From NCBI GenBank assembly GCA_013139225.1, contig WTBG01000372.1, positions 1-10,700 of the forward strand: a stretch of 10,700 bases of DNA, read 5' to 3'. Shown here piece after piece: positions 1 to 6,743 of the stretch (the first letter of the stretch is position 1; every line of letters starts with the position of its first letter). The DNA is from Deltaproteobacteria bacterium (GTDB lineage Bacteria; Desulfobacterota; WTBG01). Below the pieces are notes generated by a model, which worked only from the letters and a program-made list of their open reading frames with translations, had not been told where the DNA came from and made no database searches. Made by a program: the position numbers and the translations under genes.

Positions 1-1127
1 GTTTCTTTGAATTTGAACAATTGTTCCTCATTCTGAACAAGGTAAGATGTGCAATCTCTTATTTTCTGATTGTATGCCAGATTTTTTTCTTCAAGGATTT
101 TTATTTCGTTTTGGTAGGCTTCCATACGTGCATTGATGTTCTTCGTTTGCTCCTGTCGTTGATGGTGCTGGTCTTTAACGGAAAAAAGTTCTCGATTGAG
201 ATATTCTAGACGACTTTCTTCCTTCTGGTATAAAGAGGATGTTTTGAATATCTCTTCTTGAATCAAATGGTAGATTTTTTCTTCCTCATTGAGATCAATC
301 TTTTCTGCTTCAAAAGCGGCTTCTATACTGCTAATCTGAGTGGAGGTTTTAATCTCATCTTTTTTACAGTGATCAAGTTGTTCTTTTAAATTAAGGTGCT
401 TATCCTTGAGGGAGGCATATTTTAGCAAAGAGGAGTTGAGCTCAATCTTTTTTATATCTTCCTTTAAATCCTGGTAGCGTTTTAATTTGCTTGCTTGACG
501 TTTGATGGAGTTAAGTTGGCGCTTTACCTCCACAATAATGTCATCAACTCGAAGCAGATTGTCCTTAGTAGATTCAATCTTAGAAAGGGCCTCTCTCTTC
601 CTGCTTTTGTATTTGCTTATGCCAGCAGCTTCATCAATAAGCAGTCTTCTCTCCTGAGGTTTAGAGTTGATAACCTGTTCTACCTTGCCTTGTTCGATGA
701 TTGAATAGGCTTTGGGCCCAACACCTGTATCCAAAAATAACTCAGTTATGTCTTTGAGACGGCAAGGTGTTTTATTAATAAAGAAATCACTTTCCCCTGA
801 GCGAAAAAGGCGTCTGGTTACCATGATTTCGCTGTATTGGCTATATTGAAAAGGTGCTTTTCCGTTCTCATTGGAAAAAGTTATCGAGACTTCAGCTGAG
901 CCCAGTGGTTTTAAGGTTTCGCTTCCGTTGAAGATGATATCTTCCATTGTTTTTCCACGAAGCTGTTTAGCGCTTTGTTCGCCCATAACCCAGCGAAAGG
1001 CATCGACTATGTTACTCTTACCGCAACCGTTAGGACCCACAAGTGCAGTAATACCTGGAATGAAATTGAGGCAAACCTTCTCTACAAAGGATTTAAAACC
1101 TGTTATTTCAATCGATTTTATGTTCAT
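1..1127 (-). CDS. smc: Chromosome partition protein SMC, N-terminal 375 residues (gene cut by window edge)
   Basis: This is the ATP-binding head and start of the coiled coil of bacterial SMC, which condenses and segregates chromosomes with ScpA and ScpB in the cytoplasm. Translation on the minus strand from ATG at 1127 begins MNIKSIEITGFKSF, the standard SMC start. The Walker A motif GPNGCGKSN lies at residues 31-39, followed by the family-typical IVDAFRWVMGEQSAKQLRG stretch. Near residue 160 is the IIEQGKVEQVI / RRLLIDEAAGISKYK region, characteristic of the SMC N-lobe. After about residue 180 the sequence becomes a Lys/Glu/Gln-rich heptad coiled coil that remains open to the left edge. Full bacterial SMCs are near 1,150-1,200 residues, so hinge, second coil, signature motif and Walker B lie outside. 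A purine-rich AAGAGA upstream of the ATG is a plausible ribosome site. Identification is certain; only the gene's far end is unseen. Confidence 0.97.
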   Translation of the reverse strand, partial: MNIKSIEITGFKSFVEKVCLNFIPGITALVGPNGCGKSNIVDAFRWVMGEQSAKQLRGKTMEDIIFNGSETLKPLGSAEVSITFSNENGKAPFQYSQYSEIMVTRRLFRSGESDFFINKTPCRLKDITELFLDTGVGPKAYSIIEQGKVEQVINSKPQERRLLIDEAAGISKYKSRKREALSKIESTKDNLLRVDDIIVEVKRQLNSIKRQASKLKRYQDLKEDIKKIELNSSLLKYASLKDKHLNLKEQLDHCKKDEIKTSTQISSIEAAFEAEKIDLNEEEKIYHLIQEEIFKTSSLYQKEESRLEYLNRELFSVKDQHHQRQEQTKNINARMEAYQNEIKILEEKNLAYNQKIRDCTSYLVQNEEQLFKFKE

Positions 1128-1192
1128 TATCTTATTTCTCTTAACAAAAGGGTTTTTGACAGTTGCAATTTGGCAATTGATATTCTCGTGCC

Positions 1193-1221
1193 ATATTAGC
1201 AAAACAGGAAACTGTTGTAAA
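1193..1221 (-). promoter_or_regulatory. Candidate sigma-70 promoter for smc
   Basis: Read on the minus strand, TTTACA (1221-1216) and TAATAT (1198-1193) are separated by exactly 17 bases, and a TGC just before the -10 gives an extended -10 (TGnTAATAT). Transcription would start near 1186, leaving a leader of about 60 bases before the smc ATG at 1127. The spacer contains an inverted repeat, AACAG-GAAA-CTGTT (1203-1216), which could be an operator. The call rests on consensus matching only. It would let smc be expressed independently of the SPOR gene upstream, whose stop lies 222 bp away. Confidence 0.45.
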
Positions 1222-1349
1222 GATAAAAATACAATAAAATGTATAATATTTTTCTAGACCACAATATCTTGTATCTCTGGGTTAAAGACTTCAAACACCA
1301 AATCTGATAGGAGAATGAATGATGGATTGGAATTGGTAATTGGATTTAC

Positions 1350-2669
1350 TTAAGGCATGTTGATTTTTGCAATGAAGGTGGGTAATTTTTCCTTTTTTTC
1401 CAGAGTGGTGGAATAGGATAAAGCCTCTTTATAGGATGAAAATGCTCCGACGCTCACACGGTACATCTTTTTGTCCTTTGACGTTGACATTAACGCTGAG
1501 TACCCTTCACCCCTGAGTTTTTTTGTTAAAGCAAGAGCCCTGTTTTTATCTTTAAAGGAACCAACATTGACTGTATACCCACTGGCTTTTTTTAAAGTTG
1601 TTTGTCTTGTTTTCGATTCTTTCAAAGGGGTGGGCTTCCCATTCGTTTCCTTTATTTTTGTGCGTGCAGATTTCTCTTGAGATAAATTTTCTCCGGCTTC
1701 TTTGGGTTTCATTTCTTCAGTTTCTACTTTTGATGGTTGTTCTATGGCAGCGCTTCTTTTTGATGCATCAACAATATCTTTCTTTAGGATTGGTGAGATT
1801 TCAATTTTCTCAGTAATGAGTTCTTTATCGGATTTATGACTTCGAGATTTGAAATAGTAAAAACCAAGCCAGGAAGATATGACAATGGTGAATAAAATGA
1901 GTATGATAGTTAGGGAGAACTTTTTCCTTTCAGGTTCAGGTTGAGTGAAGATTTCTTCTCTTGAGGGAGGAGTGTGTATTTCGAATTCATTTCCAAAATC
2001 TTCTTCCACATGTTCAGGAAAGCTTGTTCCCTCACCTTGGTTCTCTGTTTTTTCAATTGGTAAATCTCCAGGAGTTACCATTTCTTCAGATGATGAGCTT
2101 GGCTTCGCAAGCTTTGCTTCCAGGTTTAAAACATTGTTTTTAACACTTTCTAAATCTTTAACTATGTGGTTAATGTGCAATGTCAGTTTGGAAAGCTCTT
2201 TTTCTACTTGTTGAATGTACTCACTGGGAGTTTCTAGCGCATGTTTTAATTTATCTAAGGCTTGGTCGGCTTTGGTTATCCTGGATTCCAAATCCATTGC
2301 TGCATTACTAAAAACATCACCTTGACCTATGCTTATGTTCAGTTTGCTGTCAATCTCTTTGAAACCATCCTCAAGCTTCCCTATTCTGTCGTTTAAATCA
2401 GGGTAATCCCTAGTGTAGTCAGATTTATCTGCAGTTTTTTCCTGTGGAGTTGTCACTTCAAAATTAACCTTGGGCTCTACATCAGGGGTGTCGCTTTCGG
2501 TTGAAGGTGTCTGGTCTGTATCAGCAGTTTCATGTTTCTGATCTTCTTCCTTGGGTGGCCTGGGTATTCGTTCATCATCTTCAGCACAGGACAATAGCTC
2601 TACCTTGCAGATGGGACATTGAGTGACATTACCTTTGATTTTTAGTGAGCATTTTGGACAAAATTTCAT
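1350..2669 (-). CDS. Zinc-ribbon, coiled-coil, single-pass membrane protein with C-terminal SPOR domain
   Basis: A 439-residue protein with four recognisable parts. Residues 4-21 form a zinc ribbon with two CPxC knuckles (Cys 4, 7, 18, 21). Residues about 40-90 are acidic and Pro/Thr-rich. Residues about 91-188 are a predicted coiled coil (IGKLEDGFKEIDSKL, VEKELSKLTLHINHIVKDLE). After a second acidic linker comes one membrane segment at 251-273 (FSLTIILILFTIVISSWLGF), then a basic/acidic linker and a SPOR domain at about 363-436 (SGYTVNVGSFKDKNRA ... YRVSVGAFSSYKEA). SPOR domains bind denuded septal glycan strands in the periplasm, so the protein should be N-in/C-out, with the ribbon and coil in the cytoplasm. 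The ribbon closely matches the one in the GTPase at 6744-8225. The ribosome site before ATG 2669 is weak. DedD/FtsN-like roles are possible, but no FtsN-specific motif is seen. Confidence 0.88.
   Translation of the reverse strand: MKFCPKCSLKIKGNVTQCPICKVELLSCAEDDERIPRPPKEEDQKHETADTDQTPSTESDTPDVEPKVNFEVTTPQEKTADKSDYTRDYPDLNDRIGKLEDGFKEIDSKLNISIGQGDVFSNAAMDLESRITKADQALDKLKHALETPSEYIQQVEKELSKLTLHINHIVKDLESVKNNVLNLEAKLAKPSSSSEEMVTPGDLPIEKTENQGEGTSFPEHVEEDFGNEFEIHTPPSREEIFTQPEPERKKFSLTIILILFTIVISSWLGFYYFKSRSHKSDKELITEKIEISPILKKDIVDASKRSAAIEQPSKVETEEMKPKEAGENLSQEKSARTKIKETNGKPTPLKESKTRQTTLKKASGYTVNVGSFKDKNRALALTKKLRGEGYSALMSTSKDKKMYRVSVGAFSSYKEALSYSTTLEKKEKLPTFIAKINMP
2523..2660 (-). repeat. Zinc-ribbon module, copy 1 (SPOR protein residues 4-49)
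   Basis: The module runs from CPKCSLKIKGNVTQCPICK to KHETA at residues 45-49. It pairs with copy 2 at 7869-7997 in the GTPase gene: 15 of 19 ribbon residues are identical and KHETA recurs after an acidic spacer. Codons differ at many synonymous positions, so this is an old shared domain and not a recent DNA duplication. Confidence 0.8.
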
Positions 2670-2765
2670 TGATTCTTTTAAAAAGATGTTTGATTTTGTA
2701 TTTGTGCCTATTCACTGTAGATAAATAAGCGGAGGTTAATCTATAAAAACTCAAAGAATTATGAA

Positions 2766-2794
2766 ATTATATTCTCACATCTTGTGAATATAAT
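2766..2794 (-). terminator. AT-rich hairpin downstream of larA-like gene, possible weak terminator
   Basis: ATTATATTC (2766-2774) and GAATATAAT (2786-2794) are perfect 9-base inverted repeats around an 11-base loop. On the minus strand the hairpin lies about 20 bases beyond the larA-like stop and is followed by TTCATAATTCTTTGAG, which is only moderately U-rich. It could slow or end larA transcription, or it could be an operator upstream of the SPOR gene. The low GC of the stem keeps confidence low. Confidence 0.3.
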
Positions 2795-2814
2795 CAAGAT
2801 AAAATAAGAGGGAA

Positions 2815-4110
2815 TTAAGCCAAATAGGTAAAAACACTGCTTCCATCTGGAATGATATAGGTAAAGGGTTCTGGTCCCAATATTCTATAAGCACTTTCAA
2901 GTGCTTCTTCGATAGTTGTAGCTGGATAAAGAGAAGCCTTTTTCACTTCCTCACCATCCAAAGCTGATATCAGGATGATGTGATATTGCCGGGCTTTCAA
3001 GAAAGTGGCATAGGCTGTTTGACCGTTGATCTCATAATTATTTCTTAGAGCTATTTCGAAACGTTCTGGATCATCATAGGTAAACCATTCTAAGAAACGG
3101 GGGTTGCCAAACCCCTGTGAACATTCAGACAGAAGAATCATTACTCCACCCTTTTTTAGGACATTAACTGCCATATCCATAGTTTTATGAGCCTGAATAA
3201 AGTTGATGTCATATGGATAACCCCCACAACTTACAATTACAAGGTCTGCTTTCTTACTAACAGGTATGCTGAAATTTTGACTGAGAAAACGGGATCCTTG
3301 ATCGAAAGCTGTGTGTACATTTCCTGCTACTGCTTTCAAAAGTTCCCTTTTAGAAGATATGATGGTGTTAAAAAGAAACAAAGATTGTAAATGGTTACAA
3401 GCTTCTGCCATGTCTTCGTGGACGGGGTTGCCTCTTAAAATACCTGTTCGTGCGAGGGGGTGCCTGCCTCCTTGATCTTGTGGGTTTAGTACCAAAAGAT
3501 GATTGGCAACACAGCTATTAAAGGAAGAAACACCAGGGAGGATACTTTTTCTTCCTCCACCAAAGCCAGCAAAGTAGTGAAAATGAATGCTACCAGTGAG
3601 AATAACCTGATCGGCTTCAGTTATTAGGTGATTTACTTCAATAGGGGTTCCTCTTCCTGTTTTGCCGAGCAAAGTCATATTGTTTTTATTAAATGCGTCA
3701 TGGTCTATGATCTTAATGCGTTTGTAAATGTTAGCACCCACCAATTTTTTATGTTCTTCAGCTGTTTGCCTCCTATGAATACCAAGGGCACAGACAATGG
3801 TAATATTTTTATCATCTATTCCCGTTTTATTTAAGCGGTCAATGATAATGGGTAGATAGATTTCGCTTGAAGCATAGCGGGTGATATCGGAAATAATAAT
3901 AACAATCTTGTTGTCCTTCTTAAAGATGTTGCCAAAAGGTTCTGAATCTATAGGAGAATCTATAACCCTATTAATATATTCGTCAGTTTTAACAATTGCT
4001 TTTGGAAATGTGAGTTTCAGAATATTACAGTTGTCTGGAAAAGTAATGGGAAGGTTAATTGAATGATCGCCATATTTTAAAACTGTGTATTCTATCTTCG
4101 AATGAGTCAT
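2815..4110 (-). CDS. larA: LarA-family nickel-pincer-nucleotide racemase/epimerase (lactate racemase-like)
   Basis: A 431-residue member of the LarA (DUF2088) family, about the usual length. LarA enzymes invert the alpha-carbon of 2-hydroxy acids by hydride transfer to a nickel pincer nucleotide that is covalently bound to a lysine. The key residues are present: His112 in GIHRR, His178 and Lys188 in FHYFAGFGGGRKSILPG, and His204 in VANHLLVLNP. As I recall, Lactiplantibacillus plantarum LarA uses H108, H174, K184 and H200; all four are shifted by a constant +4 here, which supports a working cofactor site. A DITR motif at 75-78 matches the conserved N-terminal DxxR region. Substrate cannot be fixed, since the family includes racemases for malate and other hydroxy acids. 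No cofactor genes (larB, larC, larE) or lactate genes are adjacent, so cofactor supply must be encoded elsewhere. The start at ATG 4110 has only a weak GAGAT ribosome site. Confidence 0.88.
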   Translation of the reverse strand: MTHSKIEYTVLKYGDHSINLPITFPDNCNILKLTFPKAIVKTDEYINRVIDSPIDSEPFGNIFKKDNKIVIIISDITRYASSEIYLPIIIDRLNKTGIDDKNITIVCALGIHRRQTAEEHKKLVGANIYKRIKIIDHDAFNKNNMTLLGKTGRGTPIEVNHLITEADQVILTGSIHFHYFAGFGGGRKSILPGVSSFNSCVANHLLVLNPQDQGGRHPLARTGILRGNPVHEDMAEACNHLQSLFLFNTIISSKRELLKAVAGNVHTAFDQGSRFLSQNFSIPVSKKADLVIVSCGGYPYDINFIQAHKTMDMAVNVLKKGGVMILLSECSQGFGNPRFLEWFTYDDPERFEIALRNNYEINGQTAYATFLKARQYHIILISALDGEEVKKASLYPATTIEEALESAYRILGPEPFTYIIPDGSSVFTYLA

Positions 4111-4171
4111 AAAGATCTCGGGAATTATATGATATTGATAATATTAGACTTTAGTTAATAATCTATTTATC

Positions 4172-4200
4172 AACCACTTGGGATAATAATCCAATTGGTT
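4172..4200. promoter_or_regulatory. Imperfect inverted repeat upstream of larA-like gene
   Basis: AACCACTTGG (4172-4181) and CCAATTGGTT (4191-4200) pair at 9 of 10 positions around a 9-base AT-rich loop. It sits about 60-90 bp upstream of the larA-like start on the minus strand. No U-run follows on either strand, so it is more like an operator or leader hairpin than a terminator. The function is unknown. Confidence 0.35.
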
Positions 4201-4464
4201 AAGCGAGGCTTGAGCCAGGTTGTTTTTCTGTTTAAAGTGGTTTTTATAGATTATGAGGAGAAAACTATTCTTTTATAGGAATATTTTTTATTATTTACAA
4301 ATAGTTGTATTTCTGCAACAATTAAATGTAACAAATCACCACAGAGATCAGAGAGTACGCTGAGCATAATATAATTTAATGAAAACATAAAATCTTTTTT
4401 GGCAATGTTGTTTGCAACGCGAAGTCAGCAAAATAATTTTAATACAACTGTGATCGTAGCAATA

Positions 4465-4564
4465 ACCCCGTAAGATAGTAAACCTTGAGAAGCAAGTAGT
4501 CTATCAAACAAAGGCAAGCTTATAACAAAATCTACCTGATACCTAAATAAATGTCTAACGGGGT
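4465..4564 (+). ncRNA. Possible structured RNA (weak candidate)
   Basis: ACCCCGT at 4465-4471 pairs perfectly with ACGGGGT at 4558-4564, enclosing 86 bases. Nested inside, GATAG (4474-4478) pairs with CTATC (4501-4505), and within that CTTG (4484-4487) pairs with CAAG (4493-4496) around an AGAAG loop. The paired GC-richer ends stand out in very AT-rich surroundings. No known riboswitch core was recognised, and there is no tRNA T-arm. Chance pairing in 600 bp of spacer is possible. Confidence 0.2.
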
Positions 4565-4611
4565 AAATCTTCAGTGAATAAACAGTAAGGATGCTAAGCT
4601 GAATAAAATCA

Positions 4612-4639
4612 TTAAAATAACATAAAATTTAATTATAAT
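4612..4639 (+). promoter_or_regulatory. Candidate promoter for the DUF948-YtxH-TPR-GTPase cluster
   Basis: A perfect TATAAT at 4634-4639 is preceded, with 16-base spacing, by TTAAAA (4612-4617), which matches four of six bases of the -35 consensus. The start site would fall near 4646, giving a leader of about 90 bases that includes the orphan ribosome site and the palindrome. In such AT-rich DNA a chance TATAAT is not rare, so the call is tentative. Confidence 0.35.
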
Positions 4640-4648
4640 CACATTTAA

Positions 4649-4684
4649 AAGGAGGTATGGATTAAAATTATGTATTTAAATTAA
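4649..4684 (+). promoter_or_regulatory. Orphan strong ribosome binding site with two micro-ORFs
   Basis: AAGGAGGT (4649-4656) is the best Shine-Dalgarno match in the window, yet no gene follows it. Directly after is ATG GAT TAA (4657-4665), and 14 bases beyond the GGAGG core is ATG TAT TTA AAT TAA (4670-4684). It lies in the predicted leader of the operon, 50-80 bases before the first real gene. It could be a stand-by ribosome site, a minimal leader peptide, or a relic of a former gene start. Confidence 0.3.
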
Positions 4685-4699
4685 AGATTTTTTATTTTT

Positions 4700-4721
4700 A
4701 TCCGATATTTAAATATCGGAT
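4700..4721. promoter_or_regulatory. Perfect 22-bp palindrome abutting the first ribosome binding site
   Basis: The half-site ATCCGATATTT (4700-4710) is exactly mirrored at 4711-4721. The palindrome ends immediately before the GGAGGGAGG ribosome site (4722-4730) of the DUF948 gene. As DNA it has the size and symmetry of a dimeric repressor operator. As RNA it forms a 9-bp stem with a UUAA loop next to the Shine-Dalgarno, and U-rich 4690-4699 could extend pairing into the ribosome site through G-U wobble. It is not a terminator in either direction, since no U-run follows it. Confidence 0.6.
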
Positions 4722-4735
4722 GGAGGGAGGTATCT

Positions 4736-5146
4736 ATGGGCACGGTTGTTAATATATGTATAATAATAATAACCATTGCTATTGTTTCATTTATCGTAGT
4801 GTTAATTATTGCCTTACAGGATGTAAGAAGAGTGAGGGTAAAATCAGAGAAGTTCATGGATAAAATCGAGGGTGGTCTTGATCCAATTTTATCTTCGGTC
4901 GAGCATATTTCTGAAGACATAAGGCAAATTACTCTTACTGCAAGGCGCCAGCTTGAAAGGGTTGACGATACGGCTGATTATATTAATAAAAACATAAATG
5001 CTATTGTTGAAAATTGGATTAAAACAATAAACTTGTTAAATGATGCCATTACCGATCCAGTGCTAGATATAGCAGCCTTTCTCAAGGGTCTATCCAGAGG
5101 AGTAAAATTCTTCTTTGATAATGGTAGAGACATCAAAGATCAGTAA
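4736..5146 (+). CDS. DUF948-type membrane-anchored coiled-coil protein
   Basis: A 136-residue protein with one N-terminal membrane segment (about residues 4-27, Ile/Val-rich) followed by a charged helical region. The helix carries spaced hydrophobics typical of DUF948, such as DPILSSVEHISEDIRQIT and ARRQLERVDDTADYINKN. The C-terminus (DPVLDIAAFLKGLSRGVKFFFDNG) matches the end of such proteins, where the last helix precedes a short Gly-rich tail. The biochemical role of the family is unknown; it is often found beside YtxH genes, as here. The start is set by GGAGGGAGG five bases before ATG. It is the first gene of the plus-strand cluster, and the next gene starts 51 bp later. Confidence 0.8.
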   Translation: MGTVVNICIIIITIAIVSFIVVLIIALQDVRRVRVKSEKFMDKIEGGLDPILSSVEHISEDIRQITLTARRQLERVDDTADYINKNINAIVENWIKTINLLNDAITDPVLDIAAFLKGLSRGVKFFFDNGRDIKDQ

Positions 5147-5197
5147 GTTATCCGTCGTATCCATCAAGCGTTTTATGTAAAATTAAGGAGGTATATT

Positions 5198-5557
5198 ATG
5201 ACCTATAGAGATAATGGCAGTTTTTTCGGTACGTCTTTTGTATCATTTGTAGCAGGTAGTATGATTGGTGCAGGCATAGCTCTCCTCTATGCTCCGCAGT
5301 CTGGAGAGCGAACAAGACAAGAAATGAGGGAGAAGGCTGAGAGAACTATTATAAAAGCACAAAAGTTAGAAGATGAGATAAAAGAAACCATCAGTCATTT
5401 GATAGAAGATATCAGGCTGAGGGTGAATCAACTGATGGAAGAGGGGAAATATCTCGCGGAGGATAAGAGAAAAGAGATACTTGCAGCTATTGAAGCAGGT
5501 AAAAAGGCTTTAGAAGAAGAGAGAAAAAAGCTGAATAGCAAAGAAGAAAAGGCATAA
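5198..5557 (+). CDS. YtxH-domain protein
   Basis: A 119-residue protein of the YtxH family, named after a Bacillus general-stress protein. Residues about 13-33 form the diagnostic glycine-rich membrane segment ending in GIALLYAPQSGERTR, close to the family's usual G-LLFAPxSGxxxR signature. The remainder (about 38-119) is a continuous, highly charged amphipathic helix (MREKAERTIIKAQKLEDEIK ... EEERKKLNSKEEKA), which should be a cytoplasmic coiled coil. AAGGAGGT lies six bases before ATG, a strong ribosome site. Molecular function is not established for the family. Its pairing with the DUF948 gene and the 50-bp gaps to both sides support co-transcription. Confidence 0.88.
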   Translation: MTYRDNGSFFGTSFVSFVAGSMIGAGIALLYAPQSGERTRQEMREKAERTIIKAQKLEDEIKETISHLIEDIRLRVNQLMEEGKYLAEDKRKEILAAIEAGKKALEEERKKLNSKEEKA

Positions 5558-5607
5558 GTCATAAATGGCAATTACCTGCCCAGGAATATTGTGAGGAATT
5601 ATAGATA

Positions 5608-6693
5608 ATGTTTGGTTTAAATTTTGGTGCATCATCACAAAAGAAGTTAACGAACGAACTGAGTGAGTACTACAGATTTGCCGAAGAGCATCCGGATGAT
5701 ATTAGAGTTCATCTGCGTATAGCAGAGCTTTTAATGAAGATGGAGAAAACACAAAAGGCTATCGAAGAATATATTTATGCAGCGGAGGCATATGAGGCTA
5801 ATAATTTATCCCAGATAGCTGCGGCTATTTATAAGCAGATCTTGCAAATTGATCCTGATCAGCTTGGTGTGTATCAAACATTGGTAGATACTCATCTGAG
5901 GGAAGGGTTTTTGGGTGATGCCATAGCAGCTTACGAAAAATTAGCCAGTTACTATTACAAACGGGGAATGATGGATGAGGCTATTGATACACTGGAGAAG
6001 ATGGTTAGCCTTGATCCGGATAGCGTTTATGTCAAAAAGAAAATTGCCAGTTTCTATTTGAAGAGAAAGATTAAGCCACAAGCTGCAAAGCCTAGAACCA
6101 CTACTAGGAACTGGGAATTGTTTGATCCTGCTACCGGTGTTAAGAAGTCATCCGAGAAACAATTGCAGCAGAATGACAAAGGTTATTTTGATTTAGAGGC
6201 TGCACTTCAGGATGAGTTTCCTACAGAAGAGACTATATCCGATGATCTGGAAAACTTAGGCGAAAACATTAGTGAAAGAATGCCTGGTTTTGAAGAGATT
6301 TTCAAGGAAATACAGCAGTCTGAACCAGAGATGGCTGGTGATGATAATTCCCTCTTTCACTTCAATCTGGGTACTGCTTTTCAAAAAACTGGTCGTATTG
6401 ATGAAGCGATTGATGAATTGGAAAAAGCATTAGAAAATCCTAAAAGGAGTGTTGATTGTTATCTGAGACTGGCCGTCTGCAGCAGGGAGAAAAACCTAAC
6501 CAATGATGCAATTAAATATTTGAAAAAAGGGTTGGGAAGCGAGAATCTTACAGAATCAAAGCAGATTGAATTACAATATGAACTGGCGGAAGCATATAAA
6601 ACGAAGGGGAAGACGAGAAAGGCCAGGAAGATCTTTAAACAAATCCATAAAATTAATGATAATTTTCGAGCAGTGGGAAAAGAATTATCTTGA
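5608..6693 (+). CDS. Cytoplasmic TPR protein with two repeat blocks
   Basis: A 361-residue protein without signal peptide or membrane segment. TPR-like helices fill residues about 15-153, for example VHLRIAELLMKMEKTQKAIE, AAAIYKQILQIDPDQLGVYQ and MDEAIDTLEKMVSLDPDSVY. A linker (about 155-245) contains the acidic segment YFDLEAALQDEFPTEE and FEEIFKEIQQ, a pattern I recognise from long TPR proteins of deltaproteobacterial-type genomes. A second TPR block occupies about 248-345 (FHFNLGTAFQKTGRIDEAID, CYLRLAVCSREKNLTNDAIK, LQYELAEAYKTKGKTRKARK). TPRs bind protein partners; directly upstream of the GTPase gene, this is a good candidate scaffold or effector for it. The ribosome site (GTGAGGA) lies about ten bases before ATG. 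The partner is inferred from position only. Confidence 0.85.
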   Translation: MFGLNFGASSQKKLTNELSEYYRFAEEHPDDIRVHLRIAELLMKMEKTQKAIEEYIYAAEAYEANNLSQIAAAIYKQILQIDPDQLGVYQTLVDTHLREGFLGDAIAAYEKLASYYYKRGMMDEAIDTLEKMVSLDPDSVYVKKKIASFYLKRKIKPQAAKPRTTTRNWELFDPATGVKKSSEKQLQQNDKGYFDLEAALQDEFPTEETISDDLENLGENISERMPGFEEIFKEIQQSEPEMAGDDNSLFHFNLGTAFQKTGRIDEAIDELEKALENPKRSVDCYLRLAVCSREKNLTNDAIKYLKKGLGSENLTESKQIELQYELAEAYKTKGKTRKARKIFKQIHKINDNFRAVGKELS

Positions 6694-6743
6694 GTTAAAA
6701 AGTTGAGGAATATTAAATAAATTTTTTAGGGTGGGGTTAAGCT

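Larger units (their letters stand above)
4111..4735. other. Gene-free divergent regulatory region
   Basis: These 625 bp separate the minus-strand larA-like gene from the plus-strand cluster. I see no convincing coding frame on either strand; stops are frequent and codon use is unlike the neighbours. The region is strongly AT-rich. It contains a hairpin at 4172-4200, a degenerate CCACAGAGA/CAGAGAG phrase near 4339-4355, a 100-base span closed by ACCCCGT/ACGGGGT (4465-4564), a TATAAT box near 4634, an orphan ribosome binding site at 4649 and a 22-bp palindrome at 4700. No tRNA, DnaA-box cluster or CRISPR repeat was found. Confidence 0.7.

Noticed and set aside
1156..1186. Plus-strand TTGACA followed by TATTCT-like sequence
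   Set aside because: The spacing is 19 bases to the best -10 and there is no plus-strand gene downstream; the minus-strand promoter better explains the region.
871..1257. Open plus-strand frame of 128 codons, with another at 975-1199
   Set aside because: Both lie opposite the conserved SMC head, whose minus-strand translation is unmistakable; they are antisense shadows.
4399..4416. Sigma-54-like TTGGCA...TTTGCA
   Set aside because: The GG and GC dinucleotides are 11 bases apart instead of the required 10, and no gene follows at a suitable distance.
4465..4564. tRNA-like 7-bp closing stem
   Set aside because: There is no T-loop GGTTCGA-type motif and no anticodon arm of the right size, and the 3' side lacks an NCCA-like end; at most an unknown RNA.
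4700..4721. Intrinsic terminator at the 22-bp palindrome
   Set aside because: No T-run follows on either strand: the T-rich tract precedes it on the plus strand and reads as A's on the minus strand.
4681..4920. Minus-strand open frame of 79 codons overlapping the DUF948 gene start
   Set aside because: It has no family resemblance and overlaps a gene with a strong ribosome site and clear membrane anchor on the plus strand.
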